Part shown: positions 16,494 through 25,924 of the stretch, one piece after another
Layout: each line of letters begins with the position of its first letter
Position numbering within the stretch: position 1 is the first letter of the stretch
Assembly (NCBI GenBank): GCA_903878115.1
Contig: CAIRGO010000152.1
Location: forward strand, 1-32,773
Direction of reading: 5' to 3'
Length of the DNA: 32,773 nt
Source: Akkermansiaceae bacterium
GTDB lineage: Bacteria > Verrucomicrobiota > Verrucomicrobiia > Verrucomicrobiales > Akkermansiaceae
The notes under the pieces: generated by a model
The model's database searches: none
What the model saw: the letters and a program-made list of their open reading frames with translations, nothing else
What the model was told of the DNA's origin: nothing
Made by a program: the position numbers and the translations under genes

Positions 16494-17309
16494 ATGAAAT
16501 CAAGCACACTACCGGTAAAACGTAAACCCACGAATAAGGGTATGTTCCGAAAAATTTATTCAAAAATTACGAACAAGCGTCACCCTGCTGCCACCACAGC
16601 TGATCCAGCTATGTTGACGGGAGATGTTCCCAACATGAACGTAGGTCGCGCACTAATTGTCATCGCGTTACTTCACGTCGTGGCCATCGCAGGGATTTTC
16701 ATTCATAAAAAATATTATGAATCACAAACTACTGACACAACAGTGACCCCGACCGTTGCCTCCACTCCAACGAAACAAACCATTATTGCAACTTCTCAAA
16801 ATACAGGATCGTCCACCGCGATCACAAGCATGATGGATTTGCCAAAAATTCAAGCGAACGACGAAAGACATATGGTATTGGCCAATGATACCTATGCATC
16901 AGTTGCGCGTAAGTGGAACATCAGTGAACAGGCATTGCGTGATGCTAATAACAGCGTGAATCTATGTTCTGGTCTCGTATTACGCGTGCCACCACGTGAA
17001 ATTGTAGCTCTTGAATCGGAGGAAATGAAAGCTCTTAGGGGCAATAATAGCGATCCTAACGGCACACCTGCTCCTAAAGCAGTATTGCTGCGTCCAGCAC
17101 TCAATGTAGAGCAACCTCCCCGCGCATTACCTATTGCACCAGGTGCCGCTGAGAGCACAGGGAAATATGTGGTGAAAAAAGGTGATACATTTTATTCGAT
17201 CGCTCGCAAGTATGGTGTTTCCTTGGGCGACCTAATGAAGTCGAATAGCACGATTAGCGAACGCTCATTAAGCACGGGAATGACGCTAAGAATCCCTGAT
17301 AAAAACTAA
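16494..17309 (+). CDS. Membrane-anchored LysM-domain protein in the dcw cluster
   Basis: The protein has a basic cytoplasmic N-terminus of about 50 residues and one membrane segment (about 51-72, GRALIVIALLHVVAIAGIFI). A threonine/serine-rich linker leads to two LysM domains, at about 125-168 (VLANDTYASVARKWNIS...) and 225-269 (YVVKKGDTFYSIARKYGVS...). The second is a textbook LysM; the first is more divergent and followed by a proline-rich linker. LysM domains bind peptidoglycan glycan chains, so it is probably an inner-membrane protein that touches the wall at the septum. No hydrolase or amidase domain is present. It lies between murD and ftsW and three bases before ftsW, so it is co-expressed with the division genes. 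Confidence 0.85.
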   Translation: MKSSTLPVKRKPTNKGMFRKIYSKITNKRHPAATTADPAMLTGDVPNMNVGRALIVIALLHVVAIAGIFIHKKYYESQTTDTTVTPTVASTPTKQTIIATSQNTGSSTAITSMMDLPKIQANDERHMVLANDTYASVARKWNISEQALRDANNSVNLCSGLVLRVPPREIVALESEEMKALRGNNSDPNGTPAPKAVLLRPALNVEQPPRALPIAPGAAESTGKYVVKKGDTFYSIARKYGVSLGDLMKSNSTISERSLSTGMTLRIPDKN

Positions 17310-17312
17310 GCA

Positions 17313-18464
17313 ATGAATCGTCTCGCAACAATATTCCTCATTATCTCAGTCGCTCTTCTTGTCGGCATGGGAATGGTGATGCTTGCGAGCACAAGTTATT
17401 GGGTGAGTGGCATCGAGCAACCGCACTTTCTCGTCAACAAGCAAGTGCGCGTATTAGCGCTGGCATTAGTCGGTTGTTTTGTTATCGCATTCTCAAAACC
17501 CGAATGGATGCGACGCACTGCACCCTATGTTTTTGTTCTCGGCGTTATCTTGTTATGCCTCTGCTACGTGCCGCACATCGGAGTGCGTGTCAATGGAGCA
17601 AACCGCTGGGTTCATTTCCCTGGGTTGCCGCAGTTCCAAGCATCCGAAATTGGCAAAATTACAACATTATTAGGACTTGCCGCATGGTTTGCTGGACGCT
17701 CTGCTGAAATCAGAACTTTCTGGAAGGGCTTTGCACTGCCTGGACTAATCCTTGCGGTGCCGACTATCTTAATTCTCTTTGAAAAAGACATGGACACCGC
17801 CATGGCGCTTGGACTTACAGGGTTTTTAGTTTTTGCCTGCATTGGTGTTCGACTTCGCTATCTTTTACCAATCATTCCGTGCGCTATGTTCATGCTCTAT
17901 GTCATGGTGCAACGTGATCCTACTCGTATGGAGCGTATCGACGCGTGGTTAAAGCTCGAACTAAATTTAAAAGAGTATCAGGATGTGAATCGTCAACAAT
18001 GGCGTTCACTTTTAGCATTTGGTAACGGTGGGGTCGAAGGACGCGGGCTCGGAAACGGCATCGAGAAACATGGTTATTTACCAGAGGCGCACACCGATTT
18101 TATTTTTCCCGTCATTGGTGAAGAACTCGGCTTATACTGCACCTTAGGTATTGTGCTGTGCTACATATGCTTTGGGATAGCAGGATTTATTATCGCTATG
18201 AACGCGCCAGAAATCTTTACCCGTACATTGGCTACTGGGCTAACATTGCTGATTCTCATTCCTGCATTCATCAATATCGCGGTAACCGTAGGGCTATTTC
18301 CCAATGCCGGCTTGCCGCTACCTTTCATCAGCTATGGCGGCACGAACTTGATGTTTTCACTCTGGTCAGTGGCATTACTATTTGCCATCAATCGAGTCTC
18401 ACTCAAATATGAAGCGATCGAAGTTCCTGATATGATTCCTACACCTGTGCCGATGAAATTATGA
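17313..18464 (+). CDS. ftsW: SEDS peptidoglycan glycosyltransferase FtsW
   Basis: FtsW polymerises septal glycan strands from lipid II together with FtsI. The 383-residue protein has about ten membrane segments and the SEDS signatures: NGANRWVHFPGLPQFQASEIGK (about 94-115), LAFGNGGVEGRGLGNG (234-249), LPEAHTDFIFPVIGEELG with the likely catalytic aspartate at 262, and GLPLPFISYGGTNLM near the C-terminus. Position beside ftsI, murD and mraY supports FtsW rather than RodA. It overlaps the next small gene by four bases (ATGA, 18461-18464). Confidence 0.94.
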   Translation: MNRLATIFLIISVALLVGMGMVMLASTSYWVSGIEQPHFLVNKQVRVLALALVGCFVIAFSKPEWMRRTAPYVFVLGVILLCLCYVPHIGVRVNGANRWVHFPGLPQFQASEIGKITTLLGLAAWFAGRSAEIRTFWKGFALPGLILAVPTILILFEKDMDTAMALGLTGFLVFACIGVRLRYLLPIIPCAMFMLYVMVQRDPTRMERIDAWLKLELNLKEYQDVNRQQWRSLLAFGNGGVEGRGLGNGIEKHGYLPEAHTDFIFPVIGEELGLYCTLGIVLCYICFGIAGFIIAMNAPEIFTRTLATGLTLLILIPAFINIAVTVGLFPNAGLPLPFISYGGTNLMFSLWSVALLFAINRVSLKYEAIEVPDMIPTPVPMKL

Positions 18465-18697
18465 CAGTAGAATATCAATCAGTCGCTTATCCTGTGGTGG
18501 AACTCACGTTGCCAAAATGGGGTGTGGTAAAAATATCTACGATCGATCTTTGTGAAAAACTGATTGATCAATCAGGTAACCCATTGTCAGAAGAAGCAGA
18601 GGAAATTGATGACGATATTTTCTTCTACGTTTCGTCAAAAGAAATCAAACTTCCGATCGATCAGTTAGCAAAAATTGTGCTGGCAGACATTCTTTGA
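18461..18697 (+). CDS. Small acidic protein of unknown function, last gene of the dcw operon
   Basis: This 78-residue protein is coupled to ftsW by an ATGA overlap, which argues that it is real. It has no signal peptide or membrane segment and contains an acidic stretch (EEAEEIDDDIFFYV, about 46-59). The opening VEYQSVAYPVVELTLPKWG and the ending IDQLAKIVLADIL look like folded beta and helix segments. I do not recognise a family. Its role could be related to division because of its operon, but that is inference only. It ends four bases from the convergent end of nth, so nothing else of the dcw cluster follows here. Confidence 0.7.
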   Translation: MTVEYQSVAYPVVELTLPKWGVVKISTIDLCEKLIDQSGNPLSEEAEEIDDDIFFYVSSKEIKLPIDQLAKIVLADIL

Positions 18698-18701
18698 TTT
18701 T

Positions 18702-19325
18702 TCAGCGGCAAAACAATTCAGTGCAAAGCATGCAAGTTTTTCCATTGCAACCGCGCGCCGTGCAGTATTCACGACCTGCAAAAATGATTTGTAAGTGAAG
18801 TTTGTTCCATCGGTCACGCGGGAAAAGTTTTTTAAGGTCAGTTTCCGTTTGCACAACAGATTTTCCGTTAGATAATTTCCATCGCTTCGCAAGCCGATGA
18901 ATGTGAGTGTCCACGGGAAACGCCGGCACACCAAATGCTTGGGCCATTACTACCGATGCAGTTTTATGCCCGACTCCAGGCAGCGATTCTAAGGCCTCAA
19001 AGTCTTGAGGAACTTCTCCCCCAAAAGATTCCACCAAAATACGCGACAGATCGACGATGGCCTGCGATTTCCGAGGTGATAGACCGCAGGGTCTGATAAT
19101 TGCCTTTACTTGCTCCACAGGTATGTCTTTCATCATGTTAGGATTATCTGCTAAGGCAAACAGTGCGGGCGTAACTTGGTTAACCCGCACATCTGTGCAT
19201 TGTGCCGATAGCAGTACAGCGATCAGCAGCGTGTAGGGATCTTTATGATCTAACGGAATTGGCGTTTCGGGGTATAGCTGATCGAGTCGATCTAACAAAT
19301 ATTGCGCTCTTTGTATCTTAGTCAT
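18702..19325 (-). CDS. nth: Endonuclease III (DNA glycosylase/AP lyase)
   Basis: Nth removes oxidised pyrimidines and cuts the abasic site in base-excision repair. The helix-hairpin-helix LPGVGHKTASVV carries the catalytic lysine (121), and VDTHIHRLAKRW carries the catalytic aspartate (139). DPYTLLIAVLLSAQCTD at the N-terminus is also typical. The C-terminus ends with five cysteines (YC, GC, TC, LC, FC) for the iron-sulphur cluster. Their spacing is C-x4-C-x4-C-x2-C-x4-C rather than the classical C-x6-C-x2-C-x5-C. The 207 residues are the normal length. It begins within the stop of cstA (ATGA overlap, 19322-19325), so the two are co-transcribed. Confidence 0.94.
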   Translation of the reverse strand: MTKIQRAQYLLDRLDQLYPETPIPLDHKDPYTLLIAVLLSAQCTDVRVNQVTPALFALADNPNMMKDIPVEQVKAIIRPCGLSPRKSQAIVDLSRILVESFGGEVPQDFEALESLPGVGHKTASVVMAQAFGVPAFPVDTHIHRLAKRWKLSNGKSVVQTETDLKKLFPRDRWNKLHLQIIFAGREYCTARGCNGKTCMLCTELFCR

Positions 19326-21373
19326 GGCGCATCATCCGTTATGGCAACGTATTCGCTCTCGTGCAATTGCGATACTTTACGCCCGCTCAAGATCAACCAC
19401 CACTCGCGAGCGCAGCCGATAAGAATTGCTGCGACAAGGAATAGGAACAAGGCAGTGATTGCCACATCGACTCGAGCATTTGTCAATGAGCGCTCAGCGA
19501 CTTTCAGCGCATCGGGTGATAGTCCACCAGCAATTTGTGCTTTCATTTTAGCAATCGCAGGAAGAAATCCCGCCGCTTTCGGTGAGAAAATTTTCATCCA
19601 TCCCGCAGTGAATGTCACTACGGTGAGAAAGATCATCGGAATCACGGTAATCCAGCAATAACGAACACGGCCCATTTTAATCAGGATCGTAGTGCCTAGA
19701 CAGAAAGCAATGACGGCAAGTAATTGGTTAGAGATACCAAAAATCGGCCAAAGACTTTTTGCAATACCTTCAGGGTCAATCGCACCTTGATAAAGGAAAT
19801 AGCCCCAGGCAGAAACTAACAGAAATGTCGCGGTGACATTCCCTGTGAGCGATCCCGTGTCTTTTAACTTTGGGACAAATGTGCCCAACAGATCTTGTAA
19901 AATAAATCGCCCTACTCGAGTTCCGGCATCGAGTGTTGTGAGAATAAATAATGCTTCAAACATGATCGCAAAGTGATACCACAGCGATAGCGCATCATTG
20001 CCTTTGAAAACTTTTTGAAAGATCACCGCCATGCCCACTGCAAACGTCGGCGCGCCACCTGCTTTACCGATCATCGTTGGTTCTTGTAAATCGGAAGCGA
20101 GTTTTTCCATTTCAGGAAGTGTCACAGCATACTCAGGTCCATAAGAATTAATTTTCGCGATTTGCTGCTCCACTACCACACGATTGCTAGGGTCAACCGG
20201 AGAATTGATCGCAAAATATTGACCTGGTGGTAATACTGATGCGGCAATGATCGCCATCAGCGCGACCAACATTTCCACCACCATCGCACCGTAGCCAACG
20301 AGTTTAATTTCTCTCTCTCGGGCTAACAATTTTGGTGTTGTGCCCGATGATATCAGTGCATGGAAACCGCTCACTGCGCCACAGGCAATGGTGATACATA
20401 CAAAAGGAAATACTGGACCAGGGACCACAAATCCAGAGCCATCGATGAATGGTGTCACAGCAGGCATCCGTAATTGCGGTGCTAAGAACACAATGAATAC
20501 TGCCAATACAGCCACCGTGCCGAGCTTCATAAAAGTGCTCAAATAATCGCGCGGTGCTAACAACATCCACACTGGTAATACACTAGCGGCAAAGCCATAA
20601 ATCATAATGATCCAAGCCAAAGTCGATGCATCAAGTGTCAGTGCTTGGTTCCATGACGGAGGCAAATATTTTCCTGCTACCACCGAGGCAAGTAAGCCGA
20701 TCACACCCAAAATGGAAACTGGAGTGACTGCCATTTTTCCTGATTTGATCGCAATACCCATGACAAATGCCAATGGGATCGTGCAACCAATCGTAAACAG
20801 TCCCCACGGCGAATGAGCCAATGCTTTCACCACCACCAAACCTAGCACCGCTAACAAGATTGTCATGATTGCCAGCAGGCTAAACATGGCGATCAGTCCC
20901 ACTACGGGATTGATTTCATCTTTCAGCATTTGACCTAACGATTTTCCATTACGCCGCATCGAGGCAAAGAGCACGATTGCATCATGCACGCCACCACCCA
21001 GAGCCGCGCCTATCAAAATCCACAAGGTCCCAGGCAAGTAGCCAAATTGCGCCGCCAACACTGGGCCCACCAATGGCCCCGGCCCAGCAATTGCTGCAAA
21101 GTGATGGCCAAACACCACCCATTTAGGTGTCGGCACGAAGTCCTTACCATCGGCACAGGTCACTGCCGCTGGTGCACGCATATCGTCGACCGTAAGAACT
21201 TTTGCCACTAACCAAGAAGCATAAAATCGATAGGAGACCGCAAACGTGCACACGCCAGCAATGACCAGCCATAGGGAGTTTACTGGTTCTCCGCGTGATA
21301 ATCCTGCTACCGCCACGGCACCAGCGCCTAACAAGGAAATCATTGTCCACAATACAATCTTCAGCAATCGCAT
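19322..21373 (-). CDS. cstA: Carbon starvation protein A (CstA), peptide/pyruvate transporter family
   Basis: CstA proteins are multi-pass inner-membrane transporters linked to peptide and pyruvate uptake under carbon limitation. The family's most conserved region is present: FGHHFAAIAGPGPLVGPVLA and GALGGGVHDAIVLFASMRRNGKSLGQ, here written GAALGGGVHD (about residues 88-155). Further on come SGFHALISSGTTPKLLARE and LDAGTRVGRFILQDLLG. About 16-18 membrane segments are visible over 683 residues, near the usual 690-700. The first membrane segment is at 8-26. It overlaps nth by four bases at its 3' end. The 122 bases before its start hold no gene and should contain its promoter; I could not identify one. 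Confidence 0.94.
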   Translation of the reverse strand: MRLLKIVLWTMISLLGAGAVAVAGLSRGEPVNSLWLVIAGVCTFAVSYRFYASWLVAKVLTVDDMRAPAAVTCADGKDFVPTPKWVVFGHHFAAIAGPGPLVGPVLAAQFGYLPGTLWILIGAALGGGVHDAIVLFASMRRNGKSLGQMLKDEINPVVGLIAMFSLLAIMTILLAVLGLVVVKALAHSPWGLFTIGCTIPLAFVMGIAIKSGKMAVTPVSILGVIGLLASVVAGKYLPPSWNQALTLDASTLAWIIMIYGFAASVLPVWMLLAPRDYLSTFMKLGTVAVLAVFIVFLAPQLRMPAVTPFIDGSGFVVPGPVFPFVCITIACGAVSGFHALISSGTTPKLLAREREIKLVGYGAMVVEMLVALMAIIAASVLPPGQYFAINSPVDPSNRVVVEQQIAKINSYGPEYAVTLPEMEKLASDLQEPTMIGKAGGAPTFAVGMAVIFQKVFKGNDALSLWYHFAIMFEALFILTTLDAGTRVGRFILQDLLGTFVPKLKDTGSLTGNVTATFLLVSAWGYFLYQGAIDPEGIAKSLWPIFGISNQLLAVIAFCLGTTILIKMGRVRYCWITVIPMIFLTVVTFTAGWMKIFSPKAAGFLPAIAKMKAQIAGGLSPDALKVAERSLTNARVDVAITALFLFLVAAILIGCAREWWLILSGRKVSQLHESEYVAITDDAP

Positions 21374-21495
21374 GCCAAACGCTAATAATCCACGGCATCA
21401 AGGGCAAGAAGCAAATCAGTCATGCAAGAGGATACGACTTACCAAGTGTTTTAGAAGGGAGTGTGGTCAATCAAAGAACGGATCTTTATCCCGAG

Positions 21496-22962
21496 TCACA
21501 CCAAAATATTTTTGATGACTTTCGAAGGTTCTACTCCTGTCAATTTCATATCGAGTCCTTGCGTTTTGTATGTGAGTTTTGTGTGGTCAATGCCAAGGCA
21601 ATGCAAGATCGTGGCGTGCAAGTCATGGGCAGTGACTGGATTTTCTGCAATGTTGTAGGAAAATTCGTCAGTCTTGCCGTAGCTGATTCCACCCTTAACT
21701 CCGCCACCAGCCATCCACATCGAGAAGCAACGAGGATGATGATCGCGGCCATACTGCGTTGCTGTGAGCTCACCCTGACAATAGACTGTGCGACCAAATT
21801 CACCACCCCACACGACGAGTGTTTCGTCAAGCAACCCTCGTTGTTTTAAGTCCTTGAGCAGCGCGGCCTGAGCTTGGTCCACGTCTTGGCATTGCAGCGG
21901 TAAATCCTTTACCACGCTGCCATGATGATCCCAGCCGCGATGATAGAGTTGGATAAATCGAACGCCGCGCTCGGCCATGCGACGCGCCATGAGACAATTG
22001 TATGCATAAGTACCAGGCTTGCGAACATCGGGACCGTACATGGTTAGTGTGGCTTCCGATTCATCCTTTAAGTCAGAAAGTTCTGGCACACTCATTTGCA
22101 TGCGGTAGGCCATTTCATATTGTGCAATGCGCGCTAATACTTCTTGATCATGATTTTTTTGTGACTCGCGGAAATTAATCTCTGAAATCATATCCAGCAC
22201 CTTACGTCGGTCATCGCGCTTCATGCCTTGCGGGTCATTTAAAAATAATACCGGATTTGCGGCTGCGCGAAATTGCACGCCTTGATGTTCGCCCGGTAAG
22301 AATCCTGCGCCCCAGAGGTGGGAAAAAAGTGCCTGCATCTGCCCTCGCCCTTGGCTGATCATTACGACGAACGCAGGTAAGTTCGCGTTAGCGCTGCCGA
22401 GGCCGTACGACAACCATGAGCCCATTGAAGGACGTCCTGGGATTTGGAAACCTGTCTGCATGAAAGTAACCCCTGGACCATGATTGATCTGCTCAGTCGT
22501 CATTGATTTAATCAAACAAATTTCGTTAGCCATCGCTCCGGTATGTTTGAGTAATTCAGAAACCCAAAGACCATCTTCTTGGTTTGGATGTTGCTGAAAT
22601 TTAAATATCGACGGTGCAATAGGTAATCCATTTTGCCCTGATGTCATGCCAGTGAGTCGTTGAGTCCCGCGCACTGATGCTGGCAGTTCTTTATGGAACA
22701 TGGCTTGCAAATCTGGCTTGTAATCGAAAGTATCAAGCTGCGATGGAGCACCTTCTTGATAGAGATAAATCACACGCTTGGCCTTAGGGGCAAAGTTAGG
22801 AAAACTGGGAGATGTTAGATCATGAGGCGGCGTGCTGGATAATTCTTCCGCCATCAATTGAGAGAGCGCAGTACCGCCAAGCATTCCCAGTCCTCCTGCT
22901 GACACTCCTTTGAGAATTTGACGGCGGTTGATGTTAAAAATATAGTCGTGTAGTGATTGCAT
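21496..22962 (-). CDS. DUF1501 exported protein (alkaline-phosphatase-like fold, Tat signal)
   Basis: DUF1501 proteins share the sulfatase/alkaline phosphatase fold and occur next to PSCyt1/DUF1553 genes in Verrucomicrobiota and Planctomycetota; their reaction is unknown. The N-terminus has a twin-arginine signal: NRRQILKG (arginines 13-14) followed by a glycine-rich hydrophobic stretch. Characteristic blocks are [41 protein letters not shown] and [21 protein letters not shown]. From the ATG at 22962 it has 488 residues and starts 13 bases after the stop of the PSCyt1 gene. The frame extends to a TTG at 23001, inside the previous gene. I prefer 22962 because it puts the twin arginines at the usual distance from the start. 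The pair is probably one operon. Confidence 0.93.
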   Translation of the reverse strand: MQSLHDYIFNINRRQILKGVSAGGLGMLGGTALSQLMAEELSSTPPHDLTSPSFPNFAPKAKRVIYLYQEGAPSQLDTFDYKPDLQAMFHKELPASVRGTQRLTGMTSGQNGLPIAPSIFKFQQHPNQEDGLWVSELLKHTGAMANEICLIKSMTTEQINHGPGVTFMQTGFQIPGRPSMGSWLSYGLGSANANLPAFVVMISQGRGQMQALFSHLWGAGFLPGEHQGVQFRAAANPVLFLNDPQGMKRDDRRKVLDMISEINFRESQKNHDQEVLARIAQYEMAYRMQMSVPELSDLKDESEATLTMYGPDVRKPGTYAYNCLMARRMAERGVRFIQLYHRGWDHHGSVVKDLPLQCQDVDQAQAALLKDLKQRGLLDETLVVWGGEFGRTVYCQGELTATQYGRDHHPRCFSMWMAGGGVKGGISYGKTDEFSYNIAENPVTAHDLHATILHCLGIDHTKLTYKTQGLDMKLTGVEPSKVIKNILV

Positions 22963-22975
22963 GACTGAATAGTGA

Positions 22976-25213
22976 TTAGTTGCGAACCAGGGCGGCATCA
23001 AGATTTAACACCGTACTTGCCACCAGCATCCACGCTGCTAGCTCCGACGGATCAAGATCGACTGGTGGCGGTGTGTCACCTTGTGTTAGTAAGGTAGCTG
23101 CATCATTCGGAGCGGCACGGTAACGGGCAAGTAACACATTCAAGCCCTCGGTAAGAGTTTTTAGATCTGCTTCATCTGGAGTCCGCGAAGTAACGCGGCG
23201 GAATAAAATGGTTAGACGCTGGTCAGAAGTGGTGGCTTCTTTCATTGTTCTAGCAGCTAACAACTTGGCGCACTCTAAGAACTGCACGTCATTCATTACG
23301 GCCAGTGCTTGCAGCGGGGTGTTTGTTGGCGTTCTACGAACGATGCACCCTGTTCGATCGGGCGCATCAAAGATAGTCATCAGTGATGGTGGAGAACAAC
23401 GTTTCCAAAACGTATAAAGACTTCGGCGGTAAAGCGCGCCGTTTTTGCTCTGGATGTATTTTTTCGTATTACTTCCGCCATTGGAACGCTCCTCCCATAG
23501 CCCAGGTGGCTGATAAGGGAAAACTGGCGGTCCGCCGATTTCATGATTCATCAACCCAGATACGAATAGAGCTTGGTCGCGGATTTCCTCGGCGCTGAGT
23601 CGTTGGCGAGGAAAGTATGTTAACAGTCGATTCTCTGGATCTTTTGACGCGATCTCTGGACGAATCGTGGATGATTGTCGGTATGTTTCGCTTGTAACGA
23701 TGAGTCTAACAATATGACGCTGGCTCCATAGATGCTCGGCGTCTTTGCCCAGACGAAATTCCTCTGCCAACCAATCTAACAATTCTGGATGCGATGGATA
23801 GTCGCCTTGCACGCCGAAATCATCTACTGATTTCACAAGTCCAGCACCAAAGAACTGTTGCCAAAGTCGATTGACCGTTACCCGCGCGAGCAATGGATTT
23901 TTCGATGACACCAACCATTGTGCGAGACCTAAGCGATTTTCAGGGGTGACCGTTAGCGGCTCGCCTAGTACTTGCGGAATGTGGCGCGCGACGGGGCGTT
24001 TTTTGTCAGGTTGATCGTATTGACCACGTGTTAGAACAAATGTGGGCGTTGGCGCTGCGGCCTCCTGCATCACCATGACCTGCGCTTTAGCACCCTGCGG
24101 AACAAGCGGTGAAGCAATTTCTATCAATGGTGGGTAGGCAGCAGCTTTGTTGTTTTCAGCATGTTTCTCGGTGGTCGAATTAAAAAATGACTGCATGCTG
24201 TAAAAATCTTCCTGCTTGAGTGGATCAAATTTATGATCATGACAACGGCAACAATTGAACGTTAGCCCGAGAAATGCAGTAGCCACCGTTTGCACGCGAT
24301 CTGCTGCGTATTCATTAAGATATTCTTCGGCAATGGTTCCGCCTTCTGTGGTAATCAAATGATTGCGGCAAAATCCCGTGGCAAGATTTTGTTCTGGTGT
24401 CGCAGATGGCAATAAATCACCAGCGATTTGTTCTATAACAAAACGATCAAATGGCATGTCTTCGTTGAATGCCTTGATCACCCAATCACGCCACGGCCAA
24501 CCCGTTCGTAAGACGTCATGCAAATAACCATTGGTGTCGCCATAACGCGCCAGATCCAGCCATCGCACCGACATCCGCTCGCCGTAGCGTGGCGAAGCAA
24601 GCAGTCGGTCCACTTGTCGCTCATAAGCTCCCATTGCTTGGTCTGCTAAAAATGCATCTAGCTCCTCTGGTGTGGGAGGCAACCCTGTCAAATCAAGGCT
24701 AACACGACGCAGCAAGGTCTCCTTGTCAGCCTCAGCCGATAGAGTAAACCCAGCGGTTTTCATTTTCTCGATCACTAAGGCATCGATGGGAAGAATTCCA
24801 GAGCCACTGTTGATTACGGGGCGAACGGGTGGAACAAAGGCCCAATGTTTTTCATAGTCTGCACCACTTTGAATCCATTTGCCAATGAGTTCTTTCTCTG
24901 CAGTTGAGAGTGTTTTGTGTGATTTCGGCGGGGGCATCACTTCTTCTTTATCGGTCTCATTGATCCGCAGCCAAAGCTCGCTAGCATTTAAATTTCCTGG
25001 CACGATAACGACGGCGCCGCTTTTGCCTTTTCCATAGGCTCCTTCAGAAACATCTAAGCGCATATCTGCCTCCCTGTGTTTTGCATCAAAACCATGACAG
25101 GCAAAACATTTGTCTGAAAGGATCGGCCGGATGTCGCGATTGAATTGGATTTTATCGGCCGCCAGAATCGGCTTCAATAGCACGACTAGCAACAGAAAAA
25201 GATACTTAAACAT
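22976..25213 (-). CDS. PSCyt1 / DUF1549 / DUF1553 exported cytochrome-type protein
   Basis: This is a complete 745-residue member. A signal peptide ([17 protein letters not shown], cleavage near 19) precedes the PSCyt1 domain with haem-c motif CFACH at 36-40. DUF1549 follows, with [31 protein letters not shown] and [15 protein letters not shown]1553 comes last, with [46 protein letters not shown] and [17 protein letters not shown]. The arrangement and order are normal for the family. It is followed 13 bases later by a DUF1501 gene on the same strand. In other genomes such pairs often lie in polysaccharide-breakdown loci, but no sulfatase or glycoside hydrolase is seen here. The gene at 1-1869 is a paralogue. 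Confidence 0.94.
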   Translation of the reverse strand: MFKYLFLLLVVLLKPILAADKIQFNRDIRPILSDKCFACHGFDAKHREADMRLDVSEGAYGKGKSGAVVIVPGNLNASELWLRINETDKEEVMPPPKSHKTLSTAEKELIGKWIQSGADYEKHWAFVPPVRPVINSGSGILPIDALVIEKMKTAGFTLSAEADKETLLRRVSLDLTGLPPTPEELDAFLADQAMGAYERQVDRLLASPRYGERMSVRWLDLARYGDTNGYLHDVLRTGWPWRDWVIKAFNEDMPFDRFVIEQIAGDLLPSATPEQNLATGFCRNHLITTEGGTIAEEYLNEYAADRVQTVATAFLGLTFNCCRCHDHKFDPLKQEDFYSMQSFFNSTTEKHAENNKAAAYPPLIEIASPLVPQGAKAQVMVMQEAAAPTPTFVLTRGQYDQPDKKRPVARHIPQVLGEPLTVTPENRLGLAQWLVSSKNPLLARVTVNRLWQQFFGAGLVKSVDDFGVQGDYPSHPELLDWLAEEFRLGKDAEHLWSQRHIVRLIVTSETYRQSSTIRPEIASKDPENRLLTYFPRQRLSAEEIRDQALFVSGLMNHEIGGPPVFPYQPPGLWEERSNGGSNTKKYIQSKNGALYRRSLYTFWKRCSPPSLMTIFDAPDRTGCIVRRTPTNTPLQALAVMNDVQFLECAKLLAARTMKEATTSDQRLTILFRRVTSRTPDEADLKTLTEGLNVLLARYRAAPNDAATLLTQGDTPPPVDLDPSELAAWMLVASTVLNLDAALVRN

Positions 25214-25442
25214 CGACGGAGCATACTTATAATCAGAGAAAAATCTTTCATTCTGCTAGAAATTACACCCGCATATTTTCTCCTCATCTAACTAAAATAG
25301 AATGATGAAATCAATAAAGCAGCAGAATTTTCATGCTACCAAAGCTGTAGAGGTGGCGTGGTGAATTACTCGTAGGGTTTCTCCCCATAGCGCTATTCTT
25401 GAAAGATGCGAATTTAGGGCGCGATGTATCGCAGACAATATT

Positions 25443-25682
25443 ATGAAAAACAAATTAACAAAGATGATTCGAATCGGACTCTGCGCAGCAGCGCTTACAA
25501 CTATCTCTTGTACTGATGGACCCAATGCGCGTTCTGCTACTGCCATTGGCGCAGTAGGTGGAGCAGCCGCAGGTGGCGTCATCGCACATCAGAGTGGCAA
25601 CACCCCGGAAGGAGCATTAATCGGCGGAGGTCTTGGCGCGCTGGGCGGCAACGCCATTGGTGGACAAAATGATCGAAGATAA
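25443..25682 (+). CDS. Small glycine-zipper lipoprotein
   Basis: This 79-residue protein starts with a basic, then hydrophobic lipoprotein signal peptide ending LTTISC, with the lipidated cysteine at 23. The mature part is a glycine zipper: AIGAVGGAAAGGVIAH and GALIGGGLGALGGNAIGG (about 34-74). Such segments insert in or lie against the outer membrane, as in the OsmB/SlyB-type proteins. The ending QNDRR is polar. It stands alone, about 230 bases from the divergent PSCyt1 gene. That gap has no gene or clear promoter motif. The exact role is unknown; envelope integrity or stress is a guess from the family. Confidence 0.82.
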   Translation: MKNKLTKMIRIGLCAAALTTISCTDGPNARSATAIGAVGGAAAGGVIAHQSGNTPEGALIGGGLGALGGNAIGGQNDRR

Positions 25683-25924
25683 AATCGACGTTAAATTTTA
25701 CCTCCAAGGGAATTACGAAACAAAGCCCAAGGAAGACTCGTTGTCGGCGAGACTTCTTTAGGTTATCTACGGGACATGCGCGAAGCTGTTGAGTGCGAGG
25801 TAATTTATCCAAAAGTACACGCTATCCGGTTCAAGTAGAAGACGAATGTGAGCAATATCCGACCATGAGTAATAGGTTGTTCACCCCATAGACAGGAGTT
25901 GGCGCAGACTCATAATTAGTGCTC
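25683..25924 (+). other. 242-base gap before the ABC exporter; possible gene relic
   Basis: No complete gene is supported. One frame is open from 25695 to a stop at 25836-25838 (48 codons) but has only an internal ATG at 25776. It would read LRNKAQGRLVVGE..LGYLRDMREAVECEVI. This looks more protein-like than random but I do not recognise it. A second short frame, ATG 25669 to TAG 25761, overlaps the lipoprotein end and is probably chance. Confidence 0.3.
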
